A stretch of 64,000 bases of DNA from Bimastos eiseni (GCA_959347315.1 OY365809.1:44380471-44444470); one strand, 5' to 3'. Shown: positions 48,301 through 60,189, counted from the stretch's first letter. Numbers and translations are program-made. Notes: generated by a model not told the origin, from the sequence alone.

Positions 48301-51300
48301 TCTCTAGGGTCAACAAATTCATCAGGCACCATGCCATAAAAGGTCAACTACTTACTGAAGCAATCTCATTCCCGCCGTCGCCCCCAAGACAACGGGGGTG
48401 TTGGAATGTTCACGTGATGGTATAACCCCACGTGCCTTGTCGAGACATGGCTTGATACACTGCTTCCCCGCTTCAGAGGCATTGTTAGCAAAGGCAGACA
48501 GCGGAGGCATTATCGCTACAGACAATGGAACAAAACAAAGATATTGTGTGCACATTGCTTGTCAAGGTAAGTCAACATGCATCATGAAACACAGGTAACA
48601 CATTGCTCATCAAGGTAAGTATATATGTTTTATGAACTTATGTATGCATCAGTGTCTATACAGAATGTATATAAACACTATTTATTTACATAAAACACTA
48701 TTTATTTATATACCTAGATTCTGTGTCTCTCTATCCGTTTATGCACTTGCACGCTTTTACAACTATTGACTCAAAACCTTTGTCGTTCGCTCGGGGAACA
48801 CCTGGGACACCCAGTAGAGGGGTTGGTGAACCCCGCGGCCACAGTCTTCCTGCTAAGAAGGAAACTTTGCTTTTATGCGGATTCCTTTGGATAGTTGTTG
48901 CAGTCCTGAGACAGGTTTTTGGCCCTGCAGACCAGGAAGACGGCGGCCGTTCTTACCTGTGGAAGGATATCCAGATGTCAAGTCCATTTCCATTCTCAAT
49001 ATTTCCTAACTCGGACAATGCCTGGTACTCCAGCTAGTTGTATACATTCGTTTTAGTGAGAGAAGAAATCTGATCAAAAAACTGGAGACATGCTAACATG
49101 TGAGATTAAAAAAATTTGAAAAATAAGAGAATATTAAAGCTGTTAGAACTAATAAATGAACTGGCAGGCAAATATTTGTATATATCTGTGGATAAAGTAA
49201 GAGTTGTATTTGGGTGGGTGGGTAGGGGGGTAATATGTGTACTCTGGGTCTCAAATGAACAGTGATATGGAACAGAGCTAATTTCATTAATTTCAATTTT
49301 GTTTATTTTGGTAATCAGATTAAAAAAAACATTGCAAAGATTCACAAAGATCATTATAGATTACACAGAAGACCAAATTATGAATAGAGTTTCTTGCAGG
49401 TTAGGGCCACCTAACCTCCTCTAGAGGTAAACATAAAATGATGAAGGTTAAACAGGAGATGCACATACAGGCAAGTGAACCATACACTAATATCATCTAG
49501 TTAAACTTATCTATAGACGAGAACATTATATTTATGCTGCAATAAAGAAGTAAAATCGAATTTCTCTGTCCTCTCTGATTCAGTACATGCTTGGGGCTAT
49601 ATAAATGGAGAAGAGGAATTTAGTACTGTCCTCAGGGACTCTTGAACTCTTCACTTAGATACTTTTGACCTTAGGATCTCTTAATCTTAGGACTCATGCA
49701 TGATCTCAGGGAGTCTCGACCTTATGAACTCTTGACCTCAGGAACTCTTGACCTAGAGACTCTTGACCCTATACACTGTTGGGAAGAATTGTGTGTCAGG
49801 TTAATAGACCGGGGCCGCAATACCACTTCATGTTAACCAGAATGGCACAAAAAAGTGCATAGTCGAGTCCACACTGTAGCTATCCCATTTGAAAAGCTTA
49901 TGGCTCATATTATGGGTCAGAACGATTACCCTCTCCTGGAGATGGGCAGATGAAGATTTCATCCACAATTCCAGTTCCGTTCGACTTCCCAGTGGGCCAC
50001 TCATAGACATAGAGTTTGGTGTGGGTCGATCCAGCATCGATACCAATTCCATACTGAGACAAAAGAATATGGTATTATACTTTTTTTCCTATTTCAAAAA
50101 CAGTATCCAAATTTCAAATCAATCAGCATAAAGTTGAAATAAGATAAAAAAACAAAAGAATATGACATCATTCTTTCAATTTCCATTCATTCAAAGAAAA
50201 TTCTATCCAACTTTCAAGCAATCAACATTAAGTTTAAAACAAAATCTGGAAGAAACCTAAAATGACAACAAAATAGCTTAATTAAATTGCATTATTATAG
50301 CTGAACAACATGGGGCACCAATCAATAATTTAAAAACAAACCAACAACAAATGGAAGTCATATAGAATGCTATGCATATCACAAGCATATAGATCACTTC
50401 CATAATGCCTTCTAGACTGCCCGGTCAACGACGACGTGAAATAGCATTCCTGACCATGCAAAGAATGAACCATCTCTGGAGACATCTAAATCACAGTTCA
50501 CCGATCTTTTTATAGCACCACATGACTGTCATGTACAGCGCCCTCTCCTTCGGCCAAGCCCATGATACATCTCTAGTAACAAATCATCTTATTATTATCG
50601 TTCTTGATGGTAGTAGTCTTTCCTGGGAGACACATCATGAAAGCAGCAGTCCATGAAGAATATTACAAACCCCGGAATTCGTGAAGACATTTATTTAGCA
50701 GCACTAGTTTAATTAGACATCTTAATCCAGGGAAAGAAACACGTGGATTTAACTAGACACTTACCGAATAGACAGGATCATAGTTCCTGGTGAAGAAGAT
50801 GGAAGCGACGATCGTTCCGATACATCCAATCGCCAGGCAGATGAACATCAGAACCCACCACTGGTTACATCCGCATGGCCATCTCCAGTCATCTAAGAAC
50901 AGAATCACAGATGCTCTATCGGCAAATAATATTATTATAACAGCAATTTTATATAGCACCCTTTCAAGATTGCCTACTCAGGAGTGCTCCCAGCTCAACC
51001 CTGGTTGAACAGAATGGTCAGTGCAAAACAAGGCAAGCTGACCAATGGGCATTTGACGATGCATGGTAGGCAAATGAGTCACAAACGAACAAAACCATCT
51101 AAATGGAATGAAAAATCTGTCTGGAGTGGTGTTCCTTTTATCAAGAGCGCAACATTCACCTTTCACAAACACCCGACAACTGTACCCTTCGACAGGACCC
51201 AACTAGCAGCGACTTTTGGTGGATATGTTTCTCAGTTCAATAAACGAAGATACTATATACTATGTGTGACGGGTGCTATATAAATTAATTGCTTTGAATG

Positions 51301-52094
51301 TACAAGTGAATGGCTATTTATGCTGTACAGTAAAAGGCCTGAGAAGTCGAGACTCGCTAGTTTTCGAACCAAGATGCCGAAGGACCTCGACCCTTATCTT
51401 GGGACACTTGATCTTAAGGACTTCGATCATAGCAGTTGATTAGGATCATAGACAATTCAGCCATGATGATCTTAGTCAACATTGCTAACCTGGATGCAAT
51501 GTCATTGAGAAATTGAGGTGCTACACAAATTAATTTATTCCTACAGACATCGTAATTCCTATCGTTTGTTGTATCTATTTCTATTCATCTATTTGTCTGC
51601 ATGTGTCTCTCTTCCTTACCTCTCCTGTCCCATCCTCTGCCCTACCTTCTTCCCCTCTGCCTCTGCCTGCATATCGTTCTCTCTCACAATTCATCTTTCC
51701 TCGTTCACCTCCAATTACCCATCCATTGTAATCTACTTACCTCCATCCTTTGTCTTTGATGCACCATATTCATCACCCCTAACTCTCCATTTTTTGAACA
51801 ATAACACCAGAATTCATTGTCTCCCAATAAAACCTCCACACATATCCAAAAGCAAAACAAACCTCGCACGGACAAATAGAACTCATCGCCATCCTGAATG
51901 CCATATGTAGAAAGGAGTCGATCTTTATCGAATGCCTCCTGAGAACGACTTGACAGGACGTAGCTCGACTTGAACGATATCTCATTCTCCGCACAGAATG
52001 CTTTTATCACCTTGAGAATAGTCTGGGTTGACTCCACTTGCATCGTGAATCGACCCTCATAGTCTGGCAACAAGCTGTAAACTACCACTTCCAT
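42374..52094 (-). CDS. Ubiquitin-like-domain ecto-NTPDase (ENTPD paralogue), 11 exons, 600 aa
   Basis: Exons in transcript order, minus strand: 52094-51863, 50892-50765, 50053-49930, 48515-48356, 47629-47461, 46891-46643, 46143-46021, 44668-44519, 44110-43994, 43447-43319, 42595-42374. All have AG/GT borders, the junction phases (1,0,1,2, then 0) are identical to the 8.5 kb paralogue, and the total is 1803 bases. Residues 1-77 are a ubiquitin-like beta-grasp. TM1 is about 90-111 (WWVLMFICLAIGC...). ACR1 is IDAGSTHT (125-132), ACR2 GATAGMR (206-212), ACR3 EEGAFSWITTNYL (254-266), ACR4 GALDMGGASTQ (293-303), ACR5 AFSGFYY (446-452). TM2 is about 555-580 with a phenylalanine run, then a basic tail HARRYNRHDYRSL. 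The ten family cysteines are present plus one extra (QCIKPC). Surface ATP/ADP hydrolysis is expected from the family. The 43447 acceptor was chosen by phase and the paralogue. The start ATG has a strong context (cccaccATGG). The only model doubt is whether exon 1 truly joins exon 2. Confidence 0.9.
42690..42770. mobile_element. hAT-type terminus fragment
   Basis: cagcatttcccaaactgggt followed by tccgcagaaccctggtgttc resembles the terminus of Charlie-like hAT MITEs. It lies in the last ENTPD intron; the opposite end is not clear. Confidence 0.35.
44804..45166. mobile_element. Short hAT-like MITE in ENTPD intron, 363 bp
   Basis: Inverted ends agggatgaacc and ggttcatccct with matching subterminal gagtccgagtattgc/gtccgagtaatgcc blocks. 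The flanks agcagcaatt and agcagtaatc are near-duplicates, supporting insertion, though the exact target-duplication length is ambiguous. Confidence 0.6.
46152..46392 (+). repeat. tRNA-derived SINE A, copy 3
   Basis: agagtaatggataagacact, ggggcacagaggtgaggaac and tttgagacccgtaccccc form the tRNA-like head. The body agcggcgtttattaaat and the tail atcatcatacgttcacgctg match the other SINE A copies. It starts nine bases upstream of the exon at 46143 (minus gene). Confidence 0.7.
47755..47935. repeat. (AAT)n microsatellite
   Basis: About 180 bases of aataat with gaa/aag interruptions, in an ENTPD intron. Confidence 0.95.
50935..51225 (-). mobile_element. LINE-end family member with TA-rich tail
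   Basis: On the minus strand gagctgggagcactcctgag, then taggcaatcttgaaaggg and tgctatataaaattgctg, end in a ttataataatatt tail at 50925. It lies in the first intron of the Ubl-ENTPD gene, between the Ubl exon and TM1 exon, in the same orientation as the gene. Confidence 0.6.
51863..52094 (-). other. Exon encoding the N-terminal ubiquitin-like domain
   Basis: A 232-base first exon. The predicted order is beta (EVVVYSLL), beta (GRFTMQVEST), helix (TILKVIKAFCAENEI), beta (SSYVLSSR), a short LLSTYGIQDGDE turn and beta (FYLSVR). The L-x-x-YGI-x-DGDEFYL block is the classic end of ubiquitin-like folds. There is no GlyGly after the last strand, so it is an integral domain and not a processed modifier. 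The donor at 51862 (phase 1) fits the next acceptor at 50892, creating an Asp codon. Confidence 0.8.
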
Positions 52095-52682
52095 GGTGGG
52101 CCTCTACCAGATCTGACGCTTGACAAAACGTGAATATCTGACAAGTTCGACTCGCAGTTGACTAAGTCAGTTTTACCTTTTCGACCAAAACCAAATTTAA
52201 TCTAAAGACAAATACATTTGAAGATGTTCGAATTTTCTTGATGTTCACAGTTAATTTCAGAATTAGACGTCAAGACACATCTTATTTGAAGTCACTGTTT
52301 GGATCCTTGTTTGTTATTTTGAGTTTCTTGCTGAAATGTTAGTATGTTGATTTAAACTCTTGGCAGTTCACAACCATCTAAAATCACAAGTTTTTTAAAT
52401 GCATGACAGGTAATTTACTAAACAGATATAACCAATTACCATCAAACTGCTGGAAACCCTTTGGCATTAAACAATCCTTGTCAATTCATTAAAACATCGT
52501 TAAACTAGTGTATACTTAAATAACTCAGTTTGACAGTAGCGCTACACCCTACTTACACTCACAAAAGCACGATTTAAATCACCTTAAAAAGTTTACGGTT
52601 ATGATTGCTTTTATTGTCAGTATTACACAGACGACTCTTGACCCATTGGATCTTGACCCTAGGCCGATCGATTCTGATTAAC
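52095..52682. other. Upstream region of Ubl-ENTPD gene
   Basis: Expected 5' UTR and promoter; AT-rich, with no convincing TATA box or other element. Ends where LINE sequence begins. Confidence 0.4.
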
Positions 52683-52964
52683 TAAGTGCCCCATGAAAGA
52701 GAATGGAACCGGTATATCGATGCAAGGCGTAAAGTTCAACAACCTTAGATTTGCAGATGACATGGAAATGCTGGAGGAAAGCTACGAGTGTTTACAGGAA
52801 AGTGTAAGTAGACTGAACATAGATGCAAAGAAAACTGGGTTTGTCATAAACCTGGACAATACAAAAACATTGTTTTTTGGAAAAATGTACAATTAAAAAG
52901 TCGCATCGTGACAAAATACTGGCACAATACTGCTATGGAAGAATACTACATTTGAACTGGACAA
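52683..52964 (+). mobile_element. Non-LTR reverse transcriptase fragment (FADD region)
   Basis: 52693-52896 reads FNNLRFADDMEMLEESYECL and later TGFVINLDNTKT, the catalytic FADD box and following motif of LINE reverse transcriptases. It terminates abruptly at the start of the opposite-strand LINE. A second copy of 52785-52964 lies at 54232-54410. Confidence 0.75.
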
Positions 52965-54225
52965 TGAATTCCATTCAATTTATTTGCCATAACCCCAATA
53001 AAGCATGAGAAAATTACAAACAACAAGCATAAATGCATATTCTGGTTACACAGAGGAACCTAAAGGGGTCATAGATAAAGCTAATCAGGGGCCCCCTATG
53101 TAGAATTTATAAACTGGCAATGGGTACCAACATTAATAACATTCACATATCAGGCAAGTTAAATAAATAGAAGTTAATCATAACTAGTGCCTTAACTAAG
53201 GGCTTATTGCATCCACTGAATAGACCGAAATACAAACAGTCAATACTTAGAGTTGTCTTCAAGCGAATAGAGGCGAAATGTATTTTTAAATAATTATCTA
53301 ATATTAATTATTTGGGTGATGTGGGTTCCTTCAACAATAAGATGGGATTTTCTGGGGACTTTTTTCTATGAGATCTAAATAGGATGTAATTTGTTTAATC
53401 TGAACTGAGGGTTAGCTTGTTTGATCGAAACCAATCACCTACGTTGAGGAGTTAAGAATTAACATTTTGAAATAGAGTATCAATTGATTTGTGAGAATGA
53501 AACATATTGGAATATAAAATACATAGGTGATACATTTGGCAAATCATTGATATGGATCAAACACAGGAGCGGGCCAAGATTAGAACCTAGAGGTATCCCA
53601 TGGTAAATGGGTCGTAATCTTGAAAGACAATCATTAACTGATACAATTTGAGAGCAATTTTCAAGATTGCTTGCAAACCAATACGTCTCTAATTCCATAG
53701 GTACTGCGTTTTCGGATTAAAATGTTGTGATTCACCAAATCAAAGGCTTTAGCCAAATTGAGAAATATTCCAAAGGAATACTCATTATTTTCAATTGCCT
53801 CAGAAAATTTATCTTGTGTGCTTAATAAAGGCATATAGGTGGAATGGTTTTGTTGGAATCCATGTTGAGATGGAATCAACTTCCCTTCTTTTGTTATAAA
53901 ACTTTCTAGGCTAGCAAACATTAATTTTTCAAATACTTTTGGGAAAAAGGAGAAGATTGAAATTGGTCGAGAGTTAGTTACTTCTTCCTTGAGGCGTTTT
54001 TTGTGCATTGGAATGACTTTGGCAGTTTTGAGAGCAGCCGAAAATACCTCTGTAGCAAATGAGCAGTTGACAACCTCTGATAATGGCAAGGCAATATTAG
54101 GCAATGATAAAAGAGCTATAGTCGGATCGATTCCATCAATTCCTGAATTTGTTATGAGTGGGTCGAATGGTATGAACAAGGCTCATGACTTCAGTTGGTG
54201 TTGATGGAATTAGACCAATAGAGTG
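52965..54225 (-). mobile_element. CR1/jockey-like LINE fragment, 5'-truncated
   Basis: On the minus strand 54179-53661 reads AKVIPMHKKRLKEEVTNSRP, FEKLMFASLESFI and SFGIFLNLAKAFDLVNHNIL (fingers and palm of the reverse transcriptase; the first catalytic Asp is in the AFDLVNH block). 53640-53510 in another frame continues GIPLGSNLGPLLCLIHINDL. The 3' end at about 52965-53000 (attggggttatggcaaataaa on the minus strand) is a typical CR1-type terminus. Frameshifts make it dead. Confidence 0.75.
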
Positions 54226-54745
54226 AATACAGTTTACAGGAAAGTGTAAGTAGGCTGAACATAGATGCAAAGAAAGCTGGGTTTGTCATAAACCTGGACA
54301 ATACAAAAGCATTGGTTTTTGGAAACATGTACAAATTAAAAAGTTGGATCGTGACAAAATACTGGCATTTGAAATGTACTGATTTAGAAGAATACTATAC
54401 TTGAACTGGACAATGAAGGTGGCAAACAAGGTGACAAAACAACGGAGGTCAGAAGAAGACTGGAAATAACGTGATTTAATGCAAAAAAATTAGAAGGAAA
54501 CTAAGCCTTTTTGGACGTATATGTAGAAAGAATGACAAAAGGAAAGGAGGAAACTGTAATGAAGGGAGTTATGAAGGGTGAAGACGACGCGGAAGACCAC
54601 AGAGTGAATGGACGATAATATGGAATAATGCAAAAGGTCCTTCAAAGTTTAAGGATAGCAGCGCAAGACAGAGAACTATGGAAACAGATGATAAAAGTTG
54701 CATTGGGCGCCTACGGGTCTTCGACTCATGGACTATGATGATGAT
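54226..54745 (+). mobile_element. 3' end of the plus-strand non-LTR element
   Basis: After the repeated segment shared with 52785-52964, fragments read WTMKVANKVTKQRRS, KRKLSLFGRI, GRPQSEWTDNIMEW-like and DRELWKQMIKVALGAYGS. This is the usual C-terminus of such polyproteins (GRP..W.D, then DR..W). It ends at a gatgatgatgat tail at 54737-54748. Confidence 0.65.
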
Positions 54746-55778
54746 GATGAAAGTGGCACCGGTTAATGCTCAAGGCATTCGGTTATTATAAGTCGCGGTG
54801 AAATAACAAGCTTCTTGTTGATTACTTTGAAGACATGTTTTCTTAATGAAAACTAGGTAGCCGTTTCTTTTTTATAATAACCAACAGCGCATTTACATGC
54901 ATGGTTTTTAAGTTTGAAGCTAAAGTTTGAAGTCCTCGTCGGACACCTTGTTTACCTGAAAACTGTTATAGCGCCGCCACTTTGCACAGGCTCCCACAGC
55001 GCCCTCTACGCCAGAGCCGCTTATTCAATAAGCCCAAGGATTCGTCCACACAACCTACTAAACTTAGATGCAGATTTTAAAATAAAACGAGTAACTCGAT
55101 GAAGCAGCCTCGATCTCCTATTAATTTAGGCGCTCCAGTAATTAGGCTATAGTGAACAACGCTATAATTATTATGAGCTGCTGGCCAGATACAGCATGTG
55201 ATGTGTTATTTGCAATTCAATTTCACGCGCCTATGAGCGTGTGCAGTGAGTGTATGATATTATATCCTTGTTAGAGTGACGGTGTTGGACTGGTGATGGA
55301 GTTGCATAATTGAAGCGAACTACATAGAAAGATAGCCTGCTGTTTTATTAGCATTGTGTGAATCAGGCTCTGAAAGCGCCTTATATACGAGGTGCTCAGA
55401 GGCTAACCAGTAACATGTGCAGCTCATAAATTAGATAGGCCTAGTTTCTTTTAACTGTACCACATGGCGTAAGATATACCTTACACCTTATAGCTTACAC
55501 CGTGAATGTACGGTCTACTCTGAATCGCCATGTTGCATTAATTGTCGAATATAAACTTAAAAACACCTGGGTATAACATGGAAGTGATAAGAAGCCAACA
55601 AAAGCTGTGTGATTGACTTAGATTATGTCCGTGACTACATCCGGGAATTTTGGAGTATAAAATTTTGAAATTTTGAAATATAAATATAAATATATATAGT
55701 CTACATATATATATATATATATAAAGTCGTTTTGTTTCGTTAAAAAGTACAAGCGCGACTGCTGATTTGTCCTCCAAA

Positions 55779-55789
<11 letters not shown>
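54746..55789. other. Intergenic, nothing recognised
   Basis: No gene motif. The string aaagtcgttttgtttcgtta at 55721-55740 recurs at 56192-56211, on either side of the first inverted-repeat arm. Confidence 0.4.

Positions 55790-55853
<64 letters not shown>
55790..55853. repeat. (TA)n microsatellite
   Basis: Uninterrupted ta run abutting the left arm of the 322-bp inverted repeat; a matching shorter run (57238-57278) abuts the right arm. Confidence 0.97.
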
Positions 55854-55855
<2 letters not shown>

Positions 55856-56175
55856 TTAAGCCGATGCATACATGTAGGTTAATATTAATGTTTTAATAAG
55901 TGAAAAACGTAAAAATGAACAATATAAAAATGAGCTAATGATTTCATTTTAATCGCTGGTATCTGGAGACCTAATATTATGGGTCATCGGACCGCCAGGA
56001 AACTGGATCGATGAGCAGAAGGCGTGCCATGCTTAAATGGAAGTTGATGATAATCGTCTGCTTAGATAGAAGTGGAAAAGTCGATGGAAACTGTCTTGAT
56101 GAAACGACCAATGTCTAAAGTTGTTGGGGGAACGGAAGCCAGCGGACGTGCAGCGCACTCTTCTCCTAATTTTTG
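55854..56175 (+). repeat. 322-bp inverted repeat, left arm
   Basis: Reads as the exact reverse complement of 56918-57239 by eye. It contains no coding motif. The arms are separated by 742 bases that include a 200-N gap. Confidence 0.9.
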
Positions 56176-56522
56176 TATATATATATATATATAAAGTCGT
56201 TTTGTTTCGTTAAATAAATATATATATATATAACTTGCAATATAAATAACGTGTGTTAAAAAGGAGATTTTTGACTGGAGTAGCATAAATTTATAGAGTA
56301 CCCGCGGGTGTCACTTGTGTATCTCTGCATAGCCAACCACAGACATATCGCACGCAATGTATAAGACGATAACTGACTGACGGTTTCATGTATCCATTCC
56401 ATATATGTTAGTCCCAGTCTCGATCCCCTTCTTTATCCAAAAAGTTCTGAAGCATTAGGTAGGCCTATACGTAGACGGAAATACGCAGGGCGAGAAGGGA
56501 TGAATGGTAGTGCTGGATGTGT

Positions 56523-56722
56523 NNNNNNNNNNNNNNNNNNNNNNNNNNNNNNNNNNNNNNNNNNNNNNNNNNNNNNNNNNNNNNNNNNNNNNNNNNNNNN
56601 NNNNNNNNNNNNNNNNNNNNNNNNNNNNNNNNNNNNNNNNNNNNNNNNNNNNNNNNNNNNNNNNNNNNNNNNNNNNNNNNNNNNNNNNNNNNNNNNNNNN
56701 NNNNNNNNNNNNNNNNNNNNNN
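56523..56722. other. Assembly gap, 200 N
   Basis: A run of exactly 200 undetermined bases; translations that cross it are meaningless. It sits inside the 322-bp inverted repeat. Confidence 1.
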
Positions 56723-56917
56723 ATTGGAGAGGATGCCTATTGGGGATAGCTGGCATCCTTGCCTCAATATCCTTCCCACTCTAAGCACTCTTCCTGATTC
56801 TTGGTATTTCTCGTTTGATGTTATTTTCACTCTCTGTCCCACAGACGAGTAGTCGAGTAGGCCTACTCCAGAAAAAAAGATAGCTTACAGCCATGTTGAA
56901 GAGACGCCTAGACTCAG

Positions 56918-57237
56918 CAAAAATTAGGAGAAGAGTGCGCTGCACGTCCGCTGGCTTCCGTTCCCCCAACAACTTTAGACATTGGTCGTTTCATCAAGAC
57001 AGTTTCCATCGACTTTTCCACTTCTATCTAAGCAGACGATTATCATCAACTTCCATTTAAGCATGGCACGCCTTCTGCTCATCGATCCAGTTTCCTGGCG
57101 GTCCGATGACCCATAATATTAGGTCTCCAGATACCAGCGATTAAAATGAAATCATTAGCTCATTTTTATATTGTTCATTTTTACGTTTTTCACTTATTAA
57201 AACATTAATATTAACCTACATGTATGCATCGGCTTAA

Positions 57238-57239
<2 letters not shown>
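56918..57239 (-). repeat. 322-bp inverted repeat, right arm
   Basis: Mirror of 55854-56175, followed by a (TA)n run as the left arm is preceded by one. Confidence 0.9.
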
Positions 57240-57279
<40 letters not shown>

Positions 57280-57281
<2 letters not shown>

Positions 57282-58514
57282 GACTGTATTTCAATTCAAT
57301 TTTGACTTAATAGTTCTTTTTATCTAATTTTCGGACCTCCTGTATATTGCTACTAAGACTGATTTTTACTTGTACTAGGCAATATATACTTTCATATTGG
57401 AGAAATCGTGTTTTTTTATTATTGGAAGCAATAAATTGAATTGGAAGCAATAGGCCTAACTTGACTTATATTTTTTCACTTGAAATATTAGTATTATATA
57501 AGTGTCAATATAATAGGCTATAGATATGAATTAACTACCACTGTCAGTCAATAAAGAAAAATCAATGGTTTGATGATTTGTTTATAAAGTTGTTAAGATT
57601 ATTAAGAATTAAAAAAATGAGCCAACGCTGTTTCATTATTATATAAATTTGCATATAAAAAATTATAAATAATTTAGCAAAATTCACGGCCCATAAAATT
57701 CGGCTGTAGGCCTAATAGTTTGCCTATAACAGGCCCTGTCCGTTTCTACAAAATTCTTGCTGTTCCGAATTTAAGGACAACACGAATTTTATATCTAAGA
57801 TGATGTGGGTGCATATAGAAACACTTAGGTCTACTATATAGGCTCTACAGCTCAGCCCAATCGGATAGATTGGATTTAGGCGATTTAACACTCAAGGTGC
57901 AAAATTGAATGATGTAGCCTAAATGTTCTGGTAGTTGTATGTTCTGATGTAACGGAAATACAATACTTCAGCAGAATTTTCTCTTCAATCCCGCTTCTAG
58001 GCTTATATACATGTAGGCCTACTCAAGCGTGATTCTTGTCATCGATCCAGCTTCCACTAAAGCAGAATATTCTCATCGATAGCGTTTCAACTCAAGCGTG
58101 ATTATTTTCATCAATTCAATACAGCTTCTACTTATAAATAGGCAATTATTCTGTCACTTCTACGCCTGTGTGTGACATATATATATATTATATATATATA
58201 TTATATATATATTATATATATATAATATTTTTGCTATTTTTGCTGTGTCCATCAATATATTGATCATTAAATGCCACGTGTCAGCTGTCAACGGGAATAT
58301 GTTGGTTGGTTCCACGCTTGTGCGTGGGCCTATCAACGATGACTCTTTTCAGATTACTGTGCATGCATAGTTTTGCTGAAAGATACAGTTTTACTCGTTA
58401 AATGTGACATTTAACATCATTAAGGCCTCTGAGTTGACATCTTGAAGTAAGCCTACACTATACAAATGTTTGATTACATTACATAACATTTAATCGAATA
58501 CAATGGATGAACCA
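57280..58514. other. Intergenic, nothing recognised
   Basis: AT-rich; a tatatattatatatata tract lies at 58178-58226. 58020-58150 has three loose repeats of ctcaagcgtgatt plus catcgat. Confidence 0.4.
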
Positions 58515-59285
58515 GAGGTGTAAAAAACCAAGAACTAAAAAAAACAAAAGTTGTTTTTTGTTTTTTTGTTTTATTTGGCTTTTTGTTTTTAGTTATCCTT
58601 TGGATTTTTTCACAACAATTTTGTTAAAAAAAGCATCAAACACAGCATGAAAAAGATCTCCAACTCGTTTATATAATTAATTTAGCTTGATTTCGGACTG
58701 AATAACTCATAATAAGTAATATAATAGTAATATTAGTAAAAATTGAATAATAATATTTTTTTTTAAACCAAAAAACCAAACAATTGCCAGTTTTGGTTTT
58801 TTAATTTTAAAAAAAACAAATAACCAAAAAACCAAGATGTCTTGCAGCCCTGGGATGAACAGGGCTGTAAGTAATACCGGAAAAAGTAGGCCTATTGCAA
58901 AAGCAATACCAGTACTTCTTATAATTAAAGTATTGCGATACCAATACTTTTTCTTAAAAGTATTGCGATACCAAATACCAATGCCATTACTTTTACCAAT
59001 ACTTTCTCATACATTCTAAGGATTTTTAGGCCTACATTTTTAGCGATGATGGCCTTATAATTTTCTCTAACTGATTGCGGTTTGAAATTCAGACACATTA
59101 AATGAATATAGTTCATGATCGCGACTTAATCAAGCGGACGAGATTTAGGTCTATAGCGGAAAAGTATTGGAAGGCCTATCGAGTATGGCTGACCATGCTA
59201 AAGAAAAGTGTCTCGATATTGGAGAAAAGTATCGACGTTACCAAATATTGTGACAATTCATCGCGATATAAACTGTCCTGTGGAT
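58515..59285. mobile_element. Two abutting hAT-like MITE remnants
   Basis: 58515-58853 starts agaggtgtaaaaaaccaaga and ends ccaagatgtcttgcagccctg, with aaccaaaaaacc inverted copies inside. Seven bases later cagggctgtaagtaatacc opens a second block rich in paired agtattgcgataccaatac strings that runs to about 59285. The cagccctg/cagggctg junction fits two elements side by side; target duplications are not resolved. Confidence 0.45.
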
Positions 59286-60189
59286 GAATGATAATGAATA
59301 ATAACAATAATAATCTTTCCGTCGCGAACCTTTCGTCGCAGTAGGCCTATAGAATCTTCGGACTAACGATCGACCTTCATTCGGACTATCGACCGGACAC
59401 CAACTAAAGTACTCTAGACTTAAATAATACGACGGAACTGTGGAATCTAGCAAGCACTATATAAGAGCAAAGGCTAAAAATTATATCCAATACCTATTCC
59501 ACAGCTCCAGCCACCTAGCCACCTACCGATTTTCTTCTAAGTGGTCGTTGTTGCTCTGAGCTCTGTAACCGCAAGTGAGACCGAGAAGGGACAAGGACCG
59601 AGTTTATATAGGCCTAGGCCTACTGTCCAAGCCCAGCCCACTCCAGCATTCCTATCCCGGCTGCAGTCTATGATCAAGATTAAATGCATTGTTAAGTTAA
59701 ATAATTATATCATAAGTGTTCGATCAGTAAGAAGTAGGCGTATCAGTCTAACTGAACATCCAACAGCACCATAGCAATTGGAAAAGCAATCGAATCTGTA
59801 GGTTACGGCATTGCGTACATTTCATATGCGCTTTAAAGTCAATCACCATTCATTTGACATTTTATGTCATTTTAAGACTAATTTTAAAGAGATTTTGCAG
59901 TGAGCAAATTAGACCGCAGTATATGGACACATGCCACACTATAGGCTATCAATAGACCTAAATCTTTTGACTTGACCGAGATCGAGTAGAATCCAGGTTT
60001 AAGTGTGCCCACTTGTGAGCCAGTAGGCCTACCAATAGGCCTTATCGGTTCCCTATCTGCCAGCGCACTGAGTCTATAGCTGCATTGGTTCGGAGCTGTC
60101 ACCATTGCTTCGCTCCAACATATATCTTCTTAGGCTCTGCTGCCTGACTTCAGGTAACCAAGGCTCTACTTTCCCTTTAGAAAAAAAGT
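59286..60189. other. Intergenic, nothing recognised
   Basis: No coding motif seen; several taggcctac strings. Confidence 0.4.

Noticed and set aside
49828..50052. 74-codon minus frame starting MELVSMLDRPTPN
   Set aside because: Out-of-frame shadow of the ENTPD ACR1 exon; the true frame reads YGIGIDAGSTHT.
56433..56852. Open frames spanning the N gap
   Set aside because: Most residues are undetermined, so there is no coding evidence.
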